A DNA stretch of 64,000 nt from G965267335 sp965267335 (GCA_965267335.1 OZ253953.1:992001-1056000); one strand, 5' to 3'; counted from the first letter of the stretch, positions 53,301 through 61,759 are shown. Notes: a model not told the origin generated them from the sequence alone. Program-made: numbers and translations.

Positions 53301-53753
53301 GCGATGGATGACTTGAAGCAATCAGTTCAGAATGCAGTGCACGAGCAAAAAGATCCTTTGTTGATCTATAAGTTTGAAGCATTTGAATTGTTTGAAAGCC
53401 TGGTTTCAAAAATTAACAGAGACATTGTAAGTTTCTTGTTCAAGGCAGAGATAAAAACTAATGATCCGAGCGAAATTCGTGAGGCCCGGCAGACATCTGC
53501 AGCACCAGCGCTAAATGAAAATAAAGATGAAGCGCAGTCGTTATTATCAGGTGGTGGTGCCCCACAAGCGCAGCCTCAGGGCCAAAATAGGCCACCTGTA
53601 CCCCCAAGGCCGATGCAGAGCAGTAAGGTTTACGGCAGAAATGATAGAGTTTCGGTACAATATTTGGATGGTTCAATAAAAGAGGATGTCAAATTTAAGA
53701 CTGTAGAGGAAGACATTGCTCATAACAAATGTGTACTAATCGAAGATGAATAG
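50379..53753 (+). CDS. secA: Preprotein translocase ATPase SecA
   Basis: The 1124-residue ATPase is larger than the E. coli protein (901), as usual for the phylum. Walker A MATGEGKTLVATLPAYL, Walker B YAMVDEVDSVLVDDA, the IISGP linker, TNMAGRGTDIKL and RQLRGRSGRQGDPGSSQFF are all present. An insert of about 150 residues lies between the two halves of the motor (about residues 330-480), and the C-terminal zinc finger is absent, replaced by a Pro/Gln linker and DVKFKTVEED. It drives Sec export. Its stop overlaps the next gene by 8 bp. Confidence 0.96.
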   Translation: MIGILKKIMGSKSDKDLKELKPLVGQVNSEYEKLASITDEQLRNRTQEIKDEIKKELKSIDDKIEQLTEKTKKEDIPVHEKEDLFDEIDKLEEARNKDLEKVLLEVLPKAFAVVKETARRFKENEKLEVSATMHDKTIAAKKSNVEIVGETAIWHNKWLAAGTEVTWDMLHYDVQLIGGAVLHQGKIAEMATGEGKTLVATLPAYLNALAERGVHIVTVNDYLARRDMEWMAPLFEFHGLRVDCIDLHRPHSEERKSAYEADITYGTNNEFGFDYLRDNMAKSPDELVQPRHHHYAMVDEVDSVLVDDARTPLIISGPIPKGDEHEFNELKPLIHKLVDEQRRMSTAYLQEAKKLIKEGKESEAGLPLFRAYRSMPKAKPLIKFLGETGMKTVLQKTENIYIAENNKRMPEADEPLFFTIDEKNNNIELTEKGIDLLSNDVDKDAFMLPDIGVELDGIEKEEGLSESQKLEKKEELIKGYSERSQRIHSINQLLKAYTLFEKDVDYIVADGKVLIVDEQTGRVLDGRRYSDGLHQAIEAKENVKIEDATQTYATVTLQNYFRMYHKLAGMTGTAETEAGEFWEIYKLDVVVIPTNRPIARKDHNDKVFKTVREKFNAVSEEIVELTKEGRPVLVGTTSVEISEVLSRMLQMRNIDHNVLNAKQHAREADIVAEAGQPGKVTIATNMAGRGTDIKLTPESKAAGGLAIIGTERHESRRVDRQLRGRSGRQGDPGSSQFFVSLEDNLMRLFGSERIAKIMDRLGLKEGEVIQHSMITKSITRAQRKVEENNFSIRKRLLEYDDVMNHQREVIYSKRRNALYGDRLAIDVLNMIYDTCEDIVNEAKSKAQDPQEQLENFRLNVIGVFGFDSSLSAEELDKQDPDSLTQKLFKEANSKFKESNQKLIEGTLPSMRNIFDERGATVENIVVPFISGRRQVPVVLNLKELVEREGRPLPLSLQKMTTLDLIDDEWKEHLRAMDDLKQSVQNAVHEQKDPLLIYKFEAFELFESLVSKINRDIVSFLFKAEIKTNDPSEIREARQTSAAPALNENKDEAQSLLSGGGAPQAQPQGQNRPPVPPRPMQSSKVYGRNDRVSVQYLDGSIKEDVKFKTVEEDIAHNKCVLIEDE

Positions 53754-54246
53754 ACAATTTATTATATTACTTTTTCTGGTATTAACTACTTCATTTCGGT
53801 GCGCAAGAGCCCAGTATACTGAGGATGTGTCTCAATTCAGACCGGTATTTGAAGTTCAAGAAGTCAATGTTACAATCAATGATAGTTCAACTGTAGTTGA
53901 AGAGTATGTTGAGCCAAGTAATGATGATACTAAAAAGGTAGAAGGCGCACTGGATATACTGGCTGAAAGGAATGGAGAATACGACTATGTTCCTGGTTAT
54001 AGAATTCAAATATATTCCGGTACTAGTGAAGGGTCAGCACAAAGTGTAAGGAGCATAGCCCGCTCATATTATTCCCCTGAAGAACTTCCACTGGAAATGA
54101 AGTATGAGTTACCAAATTTCAAAGTGAAAGCCGGGGATTTTGTTGACAAACTAACGGCCTATCGGTGGTTAGTGGAGCTCAAAAAACACTTCCCGAGAGC
54201 ACTTTTGGTGCCGGAACAAAAAGTAAAACTATCTAATGTCAATTAG
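53746..54246 (+). CDS. SPOR domain-containing exported protein
   Basis: The 166-residue protein has a signal peptide (FIILLFLVLTTSFRCARAQ) and a C-terminal SPOR domain (about 90-160: GYRIQIYSGTSEGSAQSVRS, then PNFKVKAGDFVDKLTAYRWL). SPOR domains bind denuded glycan strands of septal peptidoglycan. It overlaps the end of secA by 8 bp and the next gene by 11 bp, so all three are probably translated together. Confidence 0.8.
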   Translation: MNRQFIILLFLVLTTSFRCARAQYTEDVSQFRPVFEVQEVNVTINDSSTVVEEYVEPSNDDTKKVEGALDILAERNGEYDYVPGYRIQIYSGTSEGSAQSVRSIARSYYSPEELPLEMKYELPNFKVKAGDFVDKLTAYRWLVELKKHFPRALLVPEQKVKLSNVN

Positions 54247-54592
54247 AATACTGGCCATATCGCTATTTATGGTTTGCGCGGGAGTGGTTCATGCGCAAAC
54301 TGATCAAACAGAGCAGGTTGAGGAGGCTATTGAGGAGATCCAGCCTATGCCTGTGCAAACGTTTTCAGTGCTGTTATATAATGGTCCTGATGCTATGAAA
54401 GCAGATAGTTTGATTACAGCTTATCATGAAAAATATCCGGATTTGGAGAGGGCGCGATTGAATGCCTGTCCACCGAATTATTCAGCAAAAGTCGGTATTT
54501 TTTATTCCCGATTAGATGGACTTCGTCTACTTGAAAAAATTCGTGACAGCTTTCCGCAACTTTTACTTGTGCCTAACAGAGACTGTCAATAG
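54236..54592 (+). CDS. Second, diverged SPOR-like exported protein
   Basis: The 118-residue protein has a signal peptide (MSIRILAISLFMVCAGVVHA) and a shorter SPOR-like domain (about 42-115: TFSVLLYNGPDAMKADSLI, then PPNYSAKVGIFYSRLDGLRLL). It aligns with the preceding protein over the last strand-helix-strand part, including FPxxLLVP, so the two look like tandem duplicates. Two extra cysteines (CPPN and NRDCQ) suggest a disulfide. Confidence 0.7.
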   Translation: MSIRILAISLFMVCAGVVHAQTDQTEQVEEAIEEIQPMPVQTFSVLLYNGPDAMKADSLITAYHEKYPDLERARLNACPPNYSAKVGIFYSRLDGLRLLEKIRDSFPQLLLVPNRDCQ

Positions 54593-54678
54593 AACAATCA
54601 TTAGGGGTATTTTGGGTGCTATAGTTTTATTTAGTCGATCAACTGAGTAATTTTACCCTATCCACAGACTTAATATCT

Positions 54679-55866
54679 ATGACGCTTAAAGAAAAAGTTC
54701 ATCAACTTTCAAAGGAGTACTTTCAGGATATTGTAAGCTTAAGAAGGCATCTGCATATGCATCCCGAGCTTTCATTTCAGGAAAAAGAAACATCAAAGTT
54801 TATTGCCCAGGAACTGGAAAAGATTGGTGTAGACTATGAGCATATTGCTGATACAGGGCTGATTGCGTACGTACGAGGAAACTCACCGGAGTCTAAAGTG
54901 ATTGCTTTGAGAGCAGATATTGATGCTTTGCCGATTGTTGAAGCTAATGACGTTGAATATAAGTCCAAGAATGAGGGAGTGATGCATGCTTGTGGACATG
55001 ATGTGCACACTTCATCAATGTTGGGAGCAATAAGAATTCTCAATACGATTAAAGATGAATTCCAAGGTACTGTAAAAGTATTGTTTCAGCCAGGAGAAGA
55101 AAAATTACCCGGTGGAGCTTCGATTATGATAAAGGAAGGAGCACTCGAGAATCCGATCCCGGCAAACATTACTGGTCAACACGTAATGCCATTAATACCG
55201 GCTGGTAAAGTTGGATTCAGGTCGGGAATGTATATGGCAAGTGCCGATGAAATATATGTGACTGTTAAGGGTAAGGGAGGCCATGCCGCTATGCCTGAGA
55301 TGAATATTGATCCTGTGTTGATTGCTAGTCATATCATTGTGGCTCTACAACAAATTGTTAGTAGAAACGCCTCTCCGAAGGTACCAAGCGTACTCTCATT
55401 TGGAAAGGTTACCGCTGAAGGAGCTACCAATGTGATCCCCAATGAAGTAAAAATTGAAGGAACCTTCAGGACAATGAATGAGGAGTGGAGAAAAGAGGCC
55501 CACCAGAAAATGAAAAAAATGGCAGAAAGCATTGCTGAAGGAATGGGAGGCTCATGTGATTTCAATGTTGTCGTAGGATATCCTTTCCTGAAAAATGATC
55601 CTGACTTAACCGCGCAACTCAGGACTTATGCTGAAGACTACCTGGGAGCTGAAAATGTAGAAGATTTGGATTTATGGATGGCGGCAGAAGATTTTGCCTA
55701 TTATTCGCAGGAACTTACATCATGTTTCTACAGATTGGGAATTCGAAATGAGGAAAAGGGGATAACTTCAGGGCTTCACACACCAACATTTGATATAGAC
55801 GAGTCAGCTTTGGAAATAGGGGCTGGACTTATGGCATACCTTGCAGCTAAGCAGTTAGCACAATAG
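54679..55866 (+). CDS. M20-family amidohydrolase (HipO/AbgA-like)
   Basis: The 395-residue metallopeptidase-fold enzyme hydrolyses N-acyl or N-acetyl amino acids or indole-amide conjugates. Metal ligands are seen in MHACGHDVHTSSML (Cys/His), QPGEEKLPGGASIMI (Glu), TGQHVMPLIPAGKVG (His) and SGLHTPTFDIDESAL (His). The dimerisation lid (about 180-295) contains KGKGGHAAMPEMNIDPV. The cellular substrate is not clear. It is monocistronic and converges with the PhoB gene, 4 bp apart. Confidence 0.92.
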   Translation: MTLKEKVHQLSKEYFQDIVSLRRHLHMHPELSFQEKETSKFIAQELEKIGVDYEHIADTGLIAYVRGNSPESKVIALRADIDALPIVEANDVEYKSKNEGVMHACGHDVHTSSMLGAIRILNTIKDEFQGTVKVLFQPGEEKLPGGASIMIKEGALENPIPANITGQHVMPLIPAGKVGFRSGMYMASADEIYVTVKGKGGHAAMPEMNIDPVLIASHIIVALQQIVSRNASPKVPSVLSFGKVTAEGATNVIPNEVKIEGTFRTMNEEWRKEAHQKMKKMAESIAEGMGGSCDFNVVVGYPFLKNDPDLTAQLRTYAEDYLGAENVEDLDLWMAAEDFAYYSQELTSCFYRLGIRNEEKGITSGLHTPTFDIDESALEIGAGLMAYLAAKQLAQ

Positions 55867-55870
55867 GTCC

Positions 55871-56560
55871 TTAGAACTCAAATTTATATCCCATTCCTTT
55901 TACCGTTTTGATGAGTTCTTCACCAATCTTTTCGCGTAGTCTTCTAACATGAACGTCAATTGTGCGGTCACCAACGATTACGTCCATATCCCATATTCTG
56001 CTAAAAATTTCTTTACGTGTAAAAACTTTCCCGGGCTTTGAGGTTAATAGAAGTAGTAATTCATATTCTTTCTTTACCAGATTGACCTCCTTTTCGGCAA
56101 CAAATACTTTTACTTTTTCCCGATCGATAGTTAGTTCTCCAAAGCTTTGTATATGAGCGTTGTCTTCCTCTATTTTTCCCGTTCTTCTTTTTAATAATGC
56201 CTTGACTCGACTGATGAATACTTTCGGTTTGATGGGCTTTACAATAAAGTCATCACCACCGGCTTCATAGCATGATATTTGGGTAAAATCTTCACCCCGT
56301 GCCGTTAAAAAAGCAATTAGAGTGCTTTTGAATTCTTCGATGTTCCTCAGCTCTTCACATACACTAACACCATCCATCTCCGGCATCATTATGTCAAGAA
56401 TAATCAGGTCGGGGGTAACTTCTTTGGCCAATTGAATGGCTTGTTTGCCATCACTTGCGGTATGAACTTCGTAACCTTCCTTGCTCAAGTTGTAGTGAAG
56501 GAGTTCCAGAATGTCCGCTTCATCATCAGCGATGAGGATTTTGATGTTCTTGTCAGGCAT
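55871..56560 (-). CDS. phoB: PhoB-type response regulator
   Basis: The 229-residue OmpR/PhoB regulator has a receiver domain (about 5-125: ADDEADILELLHY, then LIILDIMMPEMDG with the phosphorylated Asp, and FIVKPIKPKVF) and a winged-helix DNA-binding domain (VGDRTIDVHVRRLREKIG). The neighbouring pst operon and porin, with repeated 11-bp motifs, support PhoB. No histidine kinase lies beside it, so PhoR must be encoded elsewhere. It is divergent from the porin gene, with 258 bp between. Confidence 0.9.
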   Translation of the reverse strand: MPDKNIKILIADDEADILELLHYNLSKEGYEVHTASDGKQAIQLAKEVTPDLIILDIMMPEMDGVSVCEELRNIEEFKSTLIAFLTARGEDFTQISCYEAGGDDFIVKPIKPKVFISRVKALLKRRTGKIEEDNAHIQSFGELTIDREKVKVFVAEKEVNLVKKEYELLLLLTSKPGKVFTRKEIFSRIWDMDVIVGDRTIDVHVRRLREKIGEELIKTVKGMGYKFEF

Positions 56561-56682
56561 TGTTTAGTGCTGAAGTATCTTGGTTAATGTCACAATTTAA
56601 TAATAATGAATTAATACTTGTGAAATGTTTCAAATCAAAAAACCAGGAACAGGACGGAAATGTTAATTTAAGATTATTACAA

Positions 56683-56711
56683 TTTCATCGTAATGTTACA
56701 TCAATGTTAAC
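56683..56711 (+). promoter_or_regulatory. Pho-box-like direct repeats upstream of the porin
   Basis: TTTCATC, TGTTACA and TGTTAAC start at 56683, 56694 and 56705, an exact 11-bp period with 4-bp spacers. PhoB sites are direct repeats of 7 bp with an 11-bp period. They lie 108 bp upstream of the porin start and may act on both divergent genes. Confidence 0.55.
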
Positions 56712-56818
56712 TCGAATTTAAAAATTCTTTATATCTCTTCTCCGAATTTTATCCTACTGGATTTAATCGCATTCTTTGCGGCATAATAATTTATTAACAA
56801 ATTCTTAACTCAAAAAAA

Positions 56819-58015
56819 ATGAAACTAAGGTCGTGTGTATTAGTATTAGGACTAATCATTACTGGAGTGTTAACGGGAAGAGGACAGTCGATTAAGTCAT
56901 CATCTTTCGGCAAGGGGATTAACTTTATGGCAGCAGATAGCTCAATGTCGATGAAGTTCCACTTCAGATTTCAAAATTTATTTCATGCTTCATACGATGC
57001 CGCTTCGGATAGCTGGTCATCAGGTTATCTGGTAAGAAGGTCGAGGCTAAAGTTTAGTGGATTTGCCTTTACTGAGAAATTGAAATACAAAGCGGAAATC
57101 GGATTAACCAATAGAGACATCAGTGTAAGCAAGGAAGACGGAAATGGTAGTGGAGCGTCTAGATTGGTGTTAGATGCGGTCTTGAAATACAAGTTCTGTA
57201 AGAATTGGGCAGTTTGGGCCGGGCAAACAAAGCTACCAGGCAACCGTGAGCGAGTAATCTCGAGTGCCAACCTTCATTTTGTTGATCGATCCAATGTGAA
57301 CAGTAAATTCAATATTGATCGTGATGTTGGAATCCAACTTCACGGTAAGTATAAGTTCGGTAATAATTTTATAATAAAACCGAAGCTTGCGTGGACAATG
57401 GGAGAGGGTAGAGATATTACTTCCGGTAATCAAGGGGGATTTAACTACACAGGTAGAGTGGATATACTTCCTATGGGAGAGTTTGCTAAGAAAGGAGACT
57501 ATATTGCAGCCTCAATCGTTCGAGAAGAAACTCCTAAGCTTGCTCTTGGATTCACTTATAACTTCAATGATGATGCAGTAAGACAACAAGGCCAACTGGG
57601 TAACTTTATCTATGATTCTACCGGAACGGCATACGCAATGAACGATTTATCAGCCATTCAGGCTGACTTAATGTTTAAGTACAAAGGATTTTCACTGGCA
57701 TCTGAGTTTGCAACGACATCAGCGGGTAGTAAGATTGACGGTTTAAGCAAAAACTACAATACTGGCTCAGGTTTTACAATTGAGGCTGGGCAATTCATTT
57801 CAGAGAAGAGTGAATTTGCAGTTAGATATACTACGGTAAGTCCTGATGATGAAGCATATTCTGCCATTACAGAGACAACTGAGTATACTTTAGGCTTTTC
57901 TAGATATGTAGTAGGCCATAGCCTAAAGATTCAGACAGATATTTCTATGCTTGATATCGAAGGAGTAAGTGATCCTACTTACAGATTCAGATTCCAGACA
58001 GAGATGCAATTTTAA
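56819..58015 (+). CDS. Phosphate-selective porin (OprO/OprP family)
   Basis: The 398-residue outer-membrane protein has a signal peptide (LVLGLIITGVLTGRGQS) and a long beta-barrel with typical phrases: FRFQNLFHASYDAASD, LVRRSRLKFSGFAF, KYKAEIGLTNRDIS, WAVWAGQTKLPGNRERVISS and a C-terminal strand ending in Phe (RFRFQTEMQF). OprP porins pass phosphate with high selectivity under phosphate starvation. It is the first gene of the Pho cluster and probably co-regulated with pstS, which starts 95 bp downstream with its own promoter. Confidence 0.88.
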   Translation: MKLRSCVLVLGLIITGVLTGRGQSIKSSSFGKGINFMAADSSMSMKFHFRFQNLFHASYDAASDSWSSGYLVRRSRLKFSGFAFTEKLKYKAEIGLTNRDISVSKEDGNGSGASRLVLDAVLKYKFCKNWAVWAGQTKLPGNRERVISSANLHFVDRSNVNSKFNIDRDVGIQLHGKYKFGNNFIIKPKLAWTMGEGRDITSGNQGGFNYTGRVDILPMGEFAKKGDYIAASIVREETPKLALGFTYNFNDDAVRQQGQLGNFIYDSTGTAYAMNDLSAIQADLMFKYKGFSLASEFATTSAGSKIDGLSKNYNTGSGFTIEAGQFISEKSEFAVRYTTVSPDDEAYSAITETTEYTLGFSRYVVGHSLKIQTDISMLDIEGVSDPTYRFRFQTEMQF

Positions 58016-58016
58016 T

Positions 58017-58038
58017 ATTTAACATACATTTAATGTAA
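58017..58038 (+). promoter_or_regulatory. Pho-box-like direct repeats upstream of pstS
   Basis: ATTTAACATAC and ATTTAATGTAA are adjacent 11-bp repeats (58017 and 58028). A TATCTTCG sequence (58068-58075) that resembles the TAnnTTTG -7 box follows 29 bp later, 35 bp before the pstS start. Confidence 0.5.
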
Positions 58039-58110
58039 CTGGAAAAATATAAATATAATGGTTTACCTATCTTCGTAAGCTATAATCTAAACCCAAATAT
58101 TATTCAAAAA

Positions 58111-59082
58111 ATGACAAAGTTTTATAATTATATAGTGATCCTTTTGGTTGGTCTCGTTGCCGTATCTTGCGGTGGTTCAAAGGAATCTCAGGATGGAGAT
58201 TGTTCTTCTTGTGAATCTCAGGAGTTGTCAGGAAAAATCAGAGTGGATGGATCAAGTACGGTTTTCCCGATTACAGAGGCAGTTGCTGAAGAGTATGATG
58301 CAGAACGATCTGGCGTTGAGGTAATTGTGAACTACTCAGGAACTGGTGGTGGATTTAAGAAATTTACTGCTGGCGAAACGGATATAAATGATGCATCTCG
58401 ACCAATTAAGGATAAAGAGATCAAGCTTTGTGAAGAAAACAATGTGGAATATGTTGAGCTCACAGTAGCTTATGATGGGCTTGCGGTTGTAATTAACAAA
58501 GAAAATGATTGGGCAGGTGAAATGACAGTGGAAGAGCTGAAGAAGCTATGGGAGCCCGATGCAAAAGGTGTTATTACAAAGTGGAGTGATATTAGAGAAG
58601 GATGGCCTGACGATGAAATCAAGCTTTTTGGCCCGGGTACTGCTTCCGGAACGTTTGATTACTTTACTGAAGCGATTGTTGGAGAAAGTGGAGCTTGTCG
58701 AAGTGACTTCTCACCAAGTGAGGATGACAATGTACTAGTTACTGGAGTTGCTGGAAACAAATATGCACTGGGTTTCTTTGGCTTAGCTTACTATGAAGAA
58801 AATAGTGATAAACTAAACTTAGTGGCTGTAGACAATGGTGAGGGTGCTGTGAAGCCTAGCATGGAAACCGTTAAAAATGGTTCATATGCTCCCCTTTCAC
58901 GTCCTTTGTTTATTTACGTGAGTAAATCTGCTGCGGCTAAGGCTGAAGTTGTTGATTTTGTGAAATATTACCTGGAGAATGCAGCCGAACTTTCTGCTGA
59001 CGTTGGTTATATCCCACTTCCCGAGGAAGAGTACTCCAAGCAAAAAGCTTCATTTGAGTCATTCATTGGTAATGATGAATAA
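58111..59082 (+). CDS. pstS: Phosphate ABC transporter substrate-binding lipoprotein PstS
   Basis: The 323-residue protein has a lipoprotein signal (VAVSCGG, lipobox VSC). The phosphate-binding loops VDGSSTVFPITEAVAEEY, NYSGTGGGFKKF and GPGTASGTFDYF hold the phosphate by main-chain and Ser/Thr contacts. In Gram-negative bacteria it is periplasmic; here the lipid anchor holds it at a membrane. First gene of the pst operon, under the Pho-box-like repeats. Confidence 0.95.
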   Translation: MTKFYNYIVILLVGLVAVSCGGSKESQDGDCSSCESQELSGKIRVDGSSTVFPITEAVAEEYDAERSGVEVIVNYSGTGGGFKKFTAGETDINDASRPIKDKEIKLCEENNVEYVELTVAYDGLAVVINKENDWAGEMTVEELKKLWEPDAKGVITKWSDIREGWPDDEIKLFGPGTASGTFDYFTEAIVGESGACRSDFSPSEDDNVLVTGVAGNKYALGFFGLAYYEENSDKLNLVAVDNGEGAVKPSMETVKNGSYAPLSRPLFIYVSKSAAAKAEVVDFVKYYLENAAELSADVGYIPLPEEEYSKQKASFESFIGNDE

Positions 59083-59102
59083 ATTTTCAAAATAGTAATA
59101 AT

Positions 59103-59131
59103 AGGCTTGCTTGATATGAAGCAGGCCTTTT
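59103..59131 (+). terminator. Hairpin between pstS and pstC (partial terminator)
   Basis: AGGCTTGCTT/AAGCAGGCCT forms a 10-bp stem (one G-U) with a 6-nt loop, followed by a short T stretch. Its place between pstS and pstC, 20 bp after the pstS stop, fits an attenuator that keeps pstS messenger in excess. Confidence 0.6.
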
Positions 59132-59146
59132 CTATTTCTACTGACC

Positions 59147-60034
59147 GTGGGTAATTCAAGAAAAAACAAGGAAACAATTATTCAGATTCTTCTGGGAGGA
59201 AGTGCTGGTATAACCATTCTAGTAACTCTTGGGATTATCATTATTCTGTTTTCCCAGACGGTCAGTTTTTTTTCAGAGGTATCAATTGGTGAGTTCCTTA
59301 CCAACCTCGAATGGACACCAACTTTTTCAGAAAAAAATTACGGAATTTTACCGTTGCTCACAGGAACGTTACTTGTGACTTTTATTGCGGTAGGTATTGC
59401 AGTTCCGGTGGGGGTGAGTATTTCAATATACCTCAGTGAGTATGCTCCGGAAAAAGTAAGACGCACAATTAAGCCGGCATTGGAAGTCTTGGCCGCTGTT
59501 CCTACGGTCGTCTATGGGTATTTTGCCTTAACGATTGTGACACCGTTTCTGGGTGAAATATTTCCAACAATAGAAACCAGAAATGCCCTTTCAGCAGGTA
59601 TTGTAATGGCAGTAATGATTTTACCAATGGTTGCCTCTTTGAGTGAAGATGCAATGAGATCTGTGCCAAAATCTCTACGTGAAGCATCCTATGGAATGGG
59701 AGCCACGAAGTTTCAAACGGCTTTTAAAGTGATTGTACCGTCAGCTTCTTCAGGGATTATTGTATCCATAATTCTTGCAGTATCAAGGGCGATAGGTGAA
59801 ACAATGATTGTAGCAGTAGCCGGTGGTGCATTGGCAAGAGTTACTTTCAATCCACTGAATGAAGTTGAAACGATTACCGCATATATGGTGAGCACAAGTA
59901 AGAGTGATGTGCAAGTTGGCTCTACCGCTTATAATGCAATATTTGCTGCGGGTGTGACCCTCTTTTTGTTTACTCTGGGTCTCAACATCGTAAGTTTTTA
60001 TGTCAAGAAGAAATTCCAGGAAAAGTATGAGTAA
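59147..60034 (+). CDS. pstC: Phosphate ABC transporter permease PstC
   Basis: The 295-residue protein has about six membrane helices. The permease EAA-type loop SLREASYGMGATKFQTAFKV lies near residue 180, preceded by MAVMILPMVASLSEDAM. The first codon is GTG (59147, GTG-GGT-AAT). It pairs with PstA to form the membrane channel. Confidence 0.93.
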   Translation: MGNSRKNKETIIQILLGGSAGITILVTLGIIIILFSQTVSFFSEVSIGEFLTNLEWTPTFSEKNYGILPLLTGTLLVTFIAVGIAVPVGVSISIYLSEYAPEKVRRTIKPALEVLAAVPTVVYGYFALTIVTPFLGEIFPTIETRNALSAGIVMAVMILPMVASLSEDAMRSVPKSLREASYGMGATKFQTAFKVIVPSASSGIIVSIILAVSRAIGETMIVAVAGGALARVTFNPLNEVETITAYMVSTSKSDVQVGSTAYNAIFAAGVTLFLFTLGLNIVSFYVKKKFQEKYE

Positions 60035-60905
60035 GTTCTCGGCATCCAAAGTAAGTAGAAGAAACCTGAGGAAAGATAAAGTTTTTCAGGTATGGGGACT
60101 TGTATGCACGCTTATAGGTTTGGTCATTCTTGCCATTTTTATATTCAAAATATTTCAAATTGGGTATGAAAAACTAAACTTCGACTTTCTCGATAGTTTC
60201 CAATCTCGTAAGTCTGCTAAAGCGGGTATCAAAGCTGCTATGTATGGTACTATCTGGATTTTTGGTTTAACTGCAATTATTGGAATTCCGCTTGGCGTTT
60301 CGGCTGGAATATATATGGAGGAGTATATGAAGAAAGGCCGATTAGCTAACTTTCTGGAGGTGAATGTATCAAATTTAGCAGGTGTTCCTTCAGTGATTTA
60401 CGGGCTATTAGGGATGGCAGTATTCGTACCCTTGATGGGACAATCTCTTTTAGCCGCAGCCTTTACGTTGGCTTTGCTGATTCTGCCAATTATTATTGTT
60501 GCTACCAGAGAAGCAATTAGGGCTGTGCCTTCCTCTATTAAACAAGCAGCTTATGGAATGGGAGCTTCAAAGTGGCAAACTATATGGACTCAAGTGTTGC
60601 CGGCATCTATTGGAGGAATATTGACAGGATCCATTCTGGCATTGTCCAGAGTTGTCGGAGAGACTGCGCCACTGATCTTAGTTGGGGCTGCGGCATCTGT
60701 AAGATTTGTACCAAGTACTCCAACGGATGAATATAGTGTGTTACCAATGCAGATTTATGATTGGGCAACAAGGCCAGTCACAATGAAGAATAATTTTCAA
60801 ATAAACGCAGCTGCAGCCATAATTGTGTTGTTGCTTATTACATTCCTGTTAAATGGTATTGCTATCTACTTTAGAAACAGGTGGCAGAAAAAAATAAACT
60901 GGTAA
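60027..60905 (+). CDS. pstA: Phosphate ABC transporter permease PstA
   Basis: The 292-residue protein has six membrane helices and the EAA loop SSIKQAAYGMGASKWQTIWT (about 178-197). The start is at the ATG at 60027, which overlaps the pstC stop by 8 bp; an alternative ATG at 60000 would overlap by 35 bp. It is the second permease of the Pst complex. Confidence 0.93.
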   Translation: MSKFSASKVSRRNLRKDKVFQVWGLVCTLIGLVILAIFIFKIFQIGYEKLNFDFLDSFQSRKSAKAGIKAAMYGTIWIFGLTAIIGIPLGVSAGIYMEEYMKKGRLANFLEVNVSNLAGVPSVIYGLLGMAVFVPLMGQSLLAAAFTLALLILPIIIVATREAIRAVPSSIKQAAYGMGASKWQTIWTQVLPASIGGILTGSILALSRVVGETAPLILVGAAASVRFVPSTPTDEYSVLPMQIYDWATRPVTMKNNFQINAAAAIIVLLLITFLLNGIAIYFRNRWQKKINW

Positions 60906-60910
60906 TCACG

Positions 60911-61744
60911 ATGGAAGCTGAAAAAGTATCTAAGGAGAAAAAAGTAGTGAAAGACATTTCACAAGAAGAAGTTCAGAGTTCGGTCAATGAAAAACAGAAG
61001 CTGGTAGCTAAAAAAGTAAATGTTTTTTATGGTGATAACCATGTGATTAAAGATGTGAGTCTGGATATTAAAGCTAACTCCGTAACGGCTTTTATTGGTC
61101 CATCTGGGTGTGGTAAATCAACTTTTTTAAGGTGTTTTAACAGGATGAATGACTATATCGACTCGTTTAGAATGGATGGGAAGATTCTTATTAATGATAG
61201 CAACATTTATAAGAAAAAAGTCCAGGTCGAACAGTTGAGGAAGGAAGTTGGAATGGTATTCCAAAAGCCAAATCCTTTTCCTAAGTCAATATTTGAAAAT
61301 GTAGCCTATGGCTTAAAAATTCAAGGAGAAAAAAATAAAACAGTACTTCAGGAAGCCGTAGAGCGTTCGTTAAAACAAGCGGCTCTCTGGGATGAAGTGA
61401 AAGATGATCTTAAGAAATCTGCCCTTGCTCTATCGGGCGGGCAGCAACAAAGACTTTGTATTGCAAGGACCCTTGCAGTAGAACCTTCCGTAATTTTAAT
61501 GGATGAGCCGGCATCTGCGCTCGATCCGATTTCAACCGCTAAGCTGGAGGAGCTGATTACTCAGCTTAAAGAAGACTATACCATTGTTATAGTAACCCAC
61601 AATATGCAGCAAGCTGGTCGAATTAGTGATAAAACAGCATTTTTTTACATGGGAGACCTTGTCGAATACGGGAAAACAGCCAAAATTTTCACAAACCCGA
61701 AAGACGAAAGAACTCAGAACTATATTACTGGGCGCTTTGGGTAA
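60911..61744 (+). CDS. pstB: Phosphate ABC transporter ATPase PstB
   Basis: The start is the ATG at 60911, 5 bp after pstA; a GTG at 60881 would overlap pstA. The 277-residue ATPase has an N-terminal polar extension of about 38 residues before the ABC core: Walker A GPSGCGKSTF, Q-loop MVFQKPNPFPKS, signature LSGGQQQRLCIARTLA, Walker B VILMDEPASALDP and H-loop VTHNM. The N-terminal extension is longer than in E. coli PstB. Confidence 0.95.
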   Translation: MEAEKVSKEKKVVKDISQEEVQSSVNEKQKLVAKKVNVFYGDNHVIKDVSLDIKANSVTAFIGPSGCGKSTFLRCFNRMNDYIDSFRMDGKILINDSNIYKKKVQVEQLRKEVGMVFQKPNPFPKSIFENVAYGLKIQGEKNKTVLQEAVERSLKQAALWDEVKDDLKKSALALSGGQQQRLCIARTLAVEPSVILMDEPASALDPISTAKLEELITQLKEDYTIVIVTHNMQQAGRISDKTAFFYMGDLVEYGKTAKIFTNPKDERTQNYITGRFG

Positions 61745-61759
61745 AAAGTAGTAGTAACT

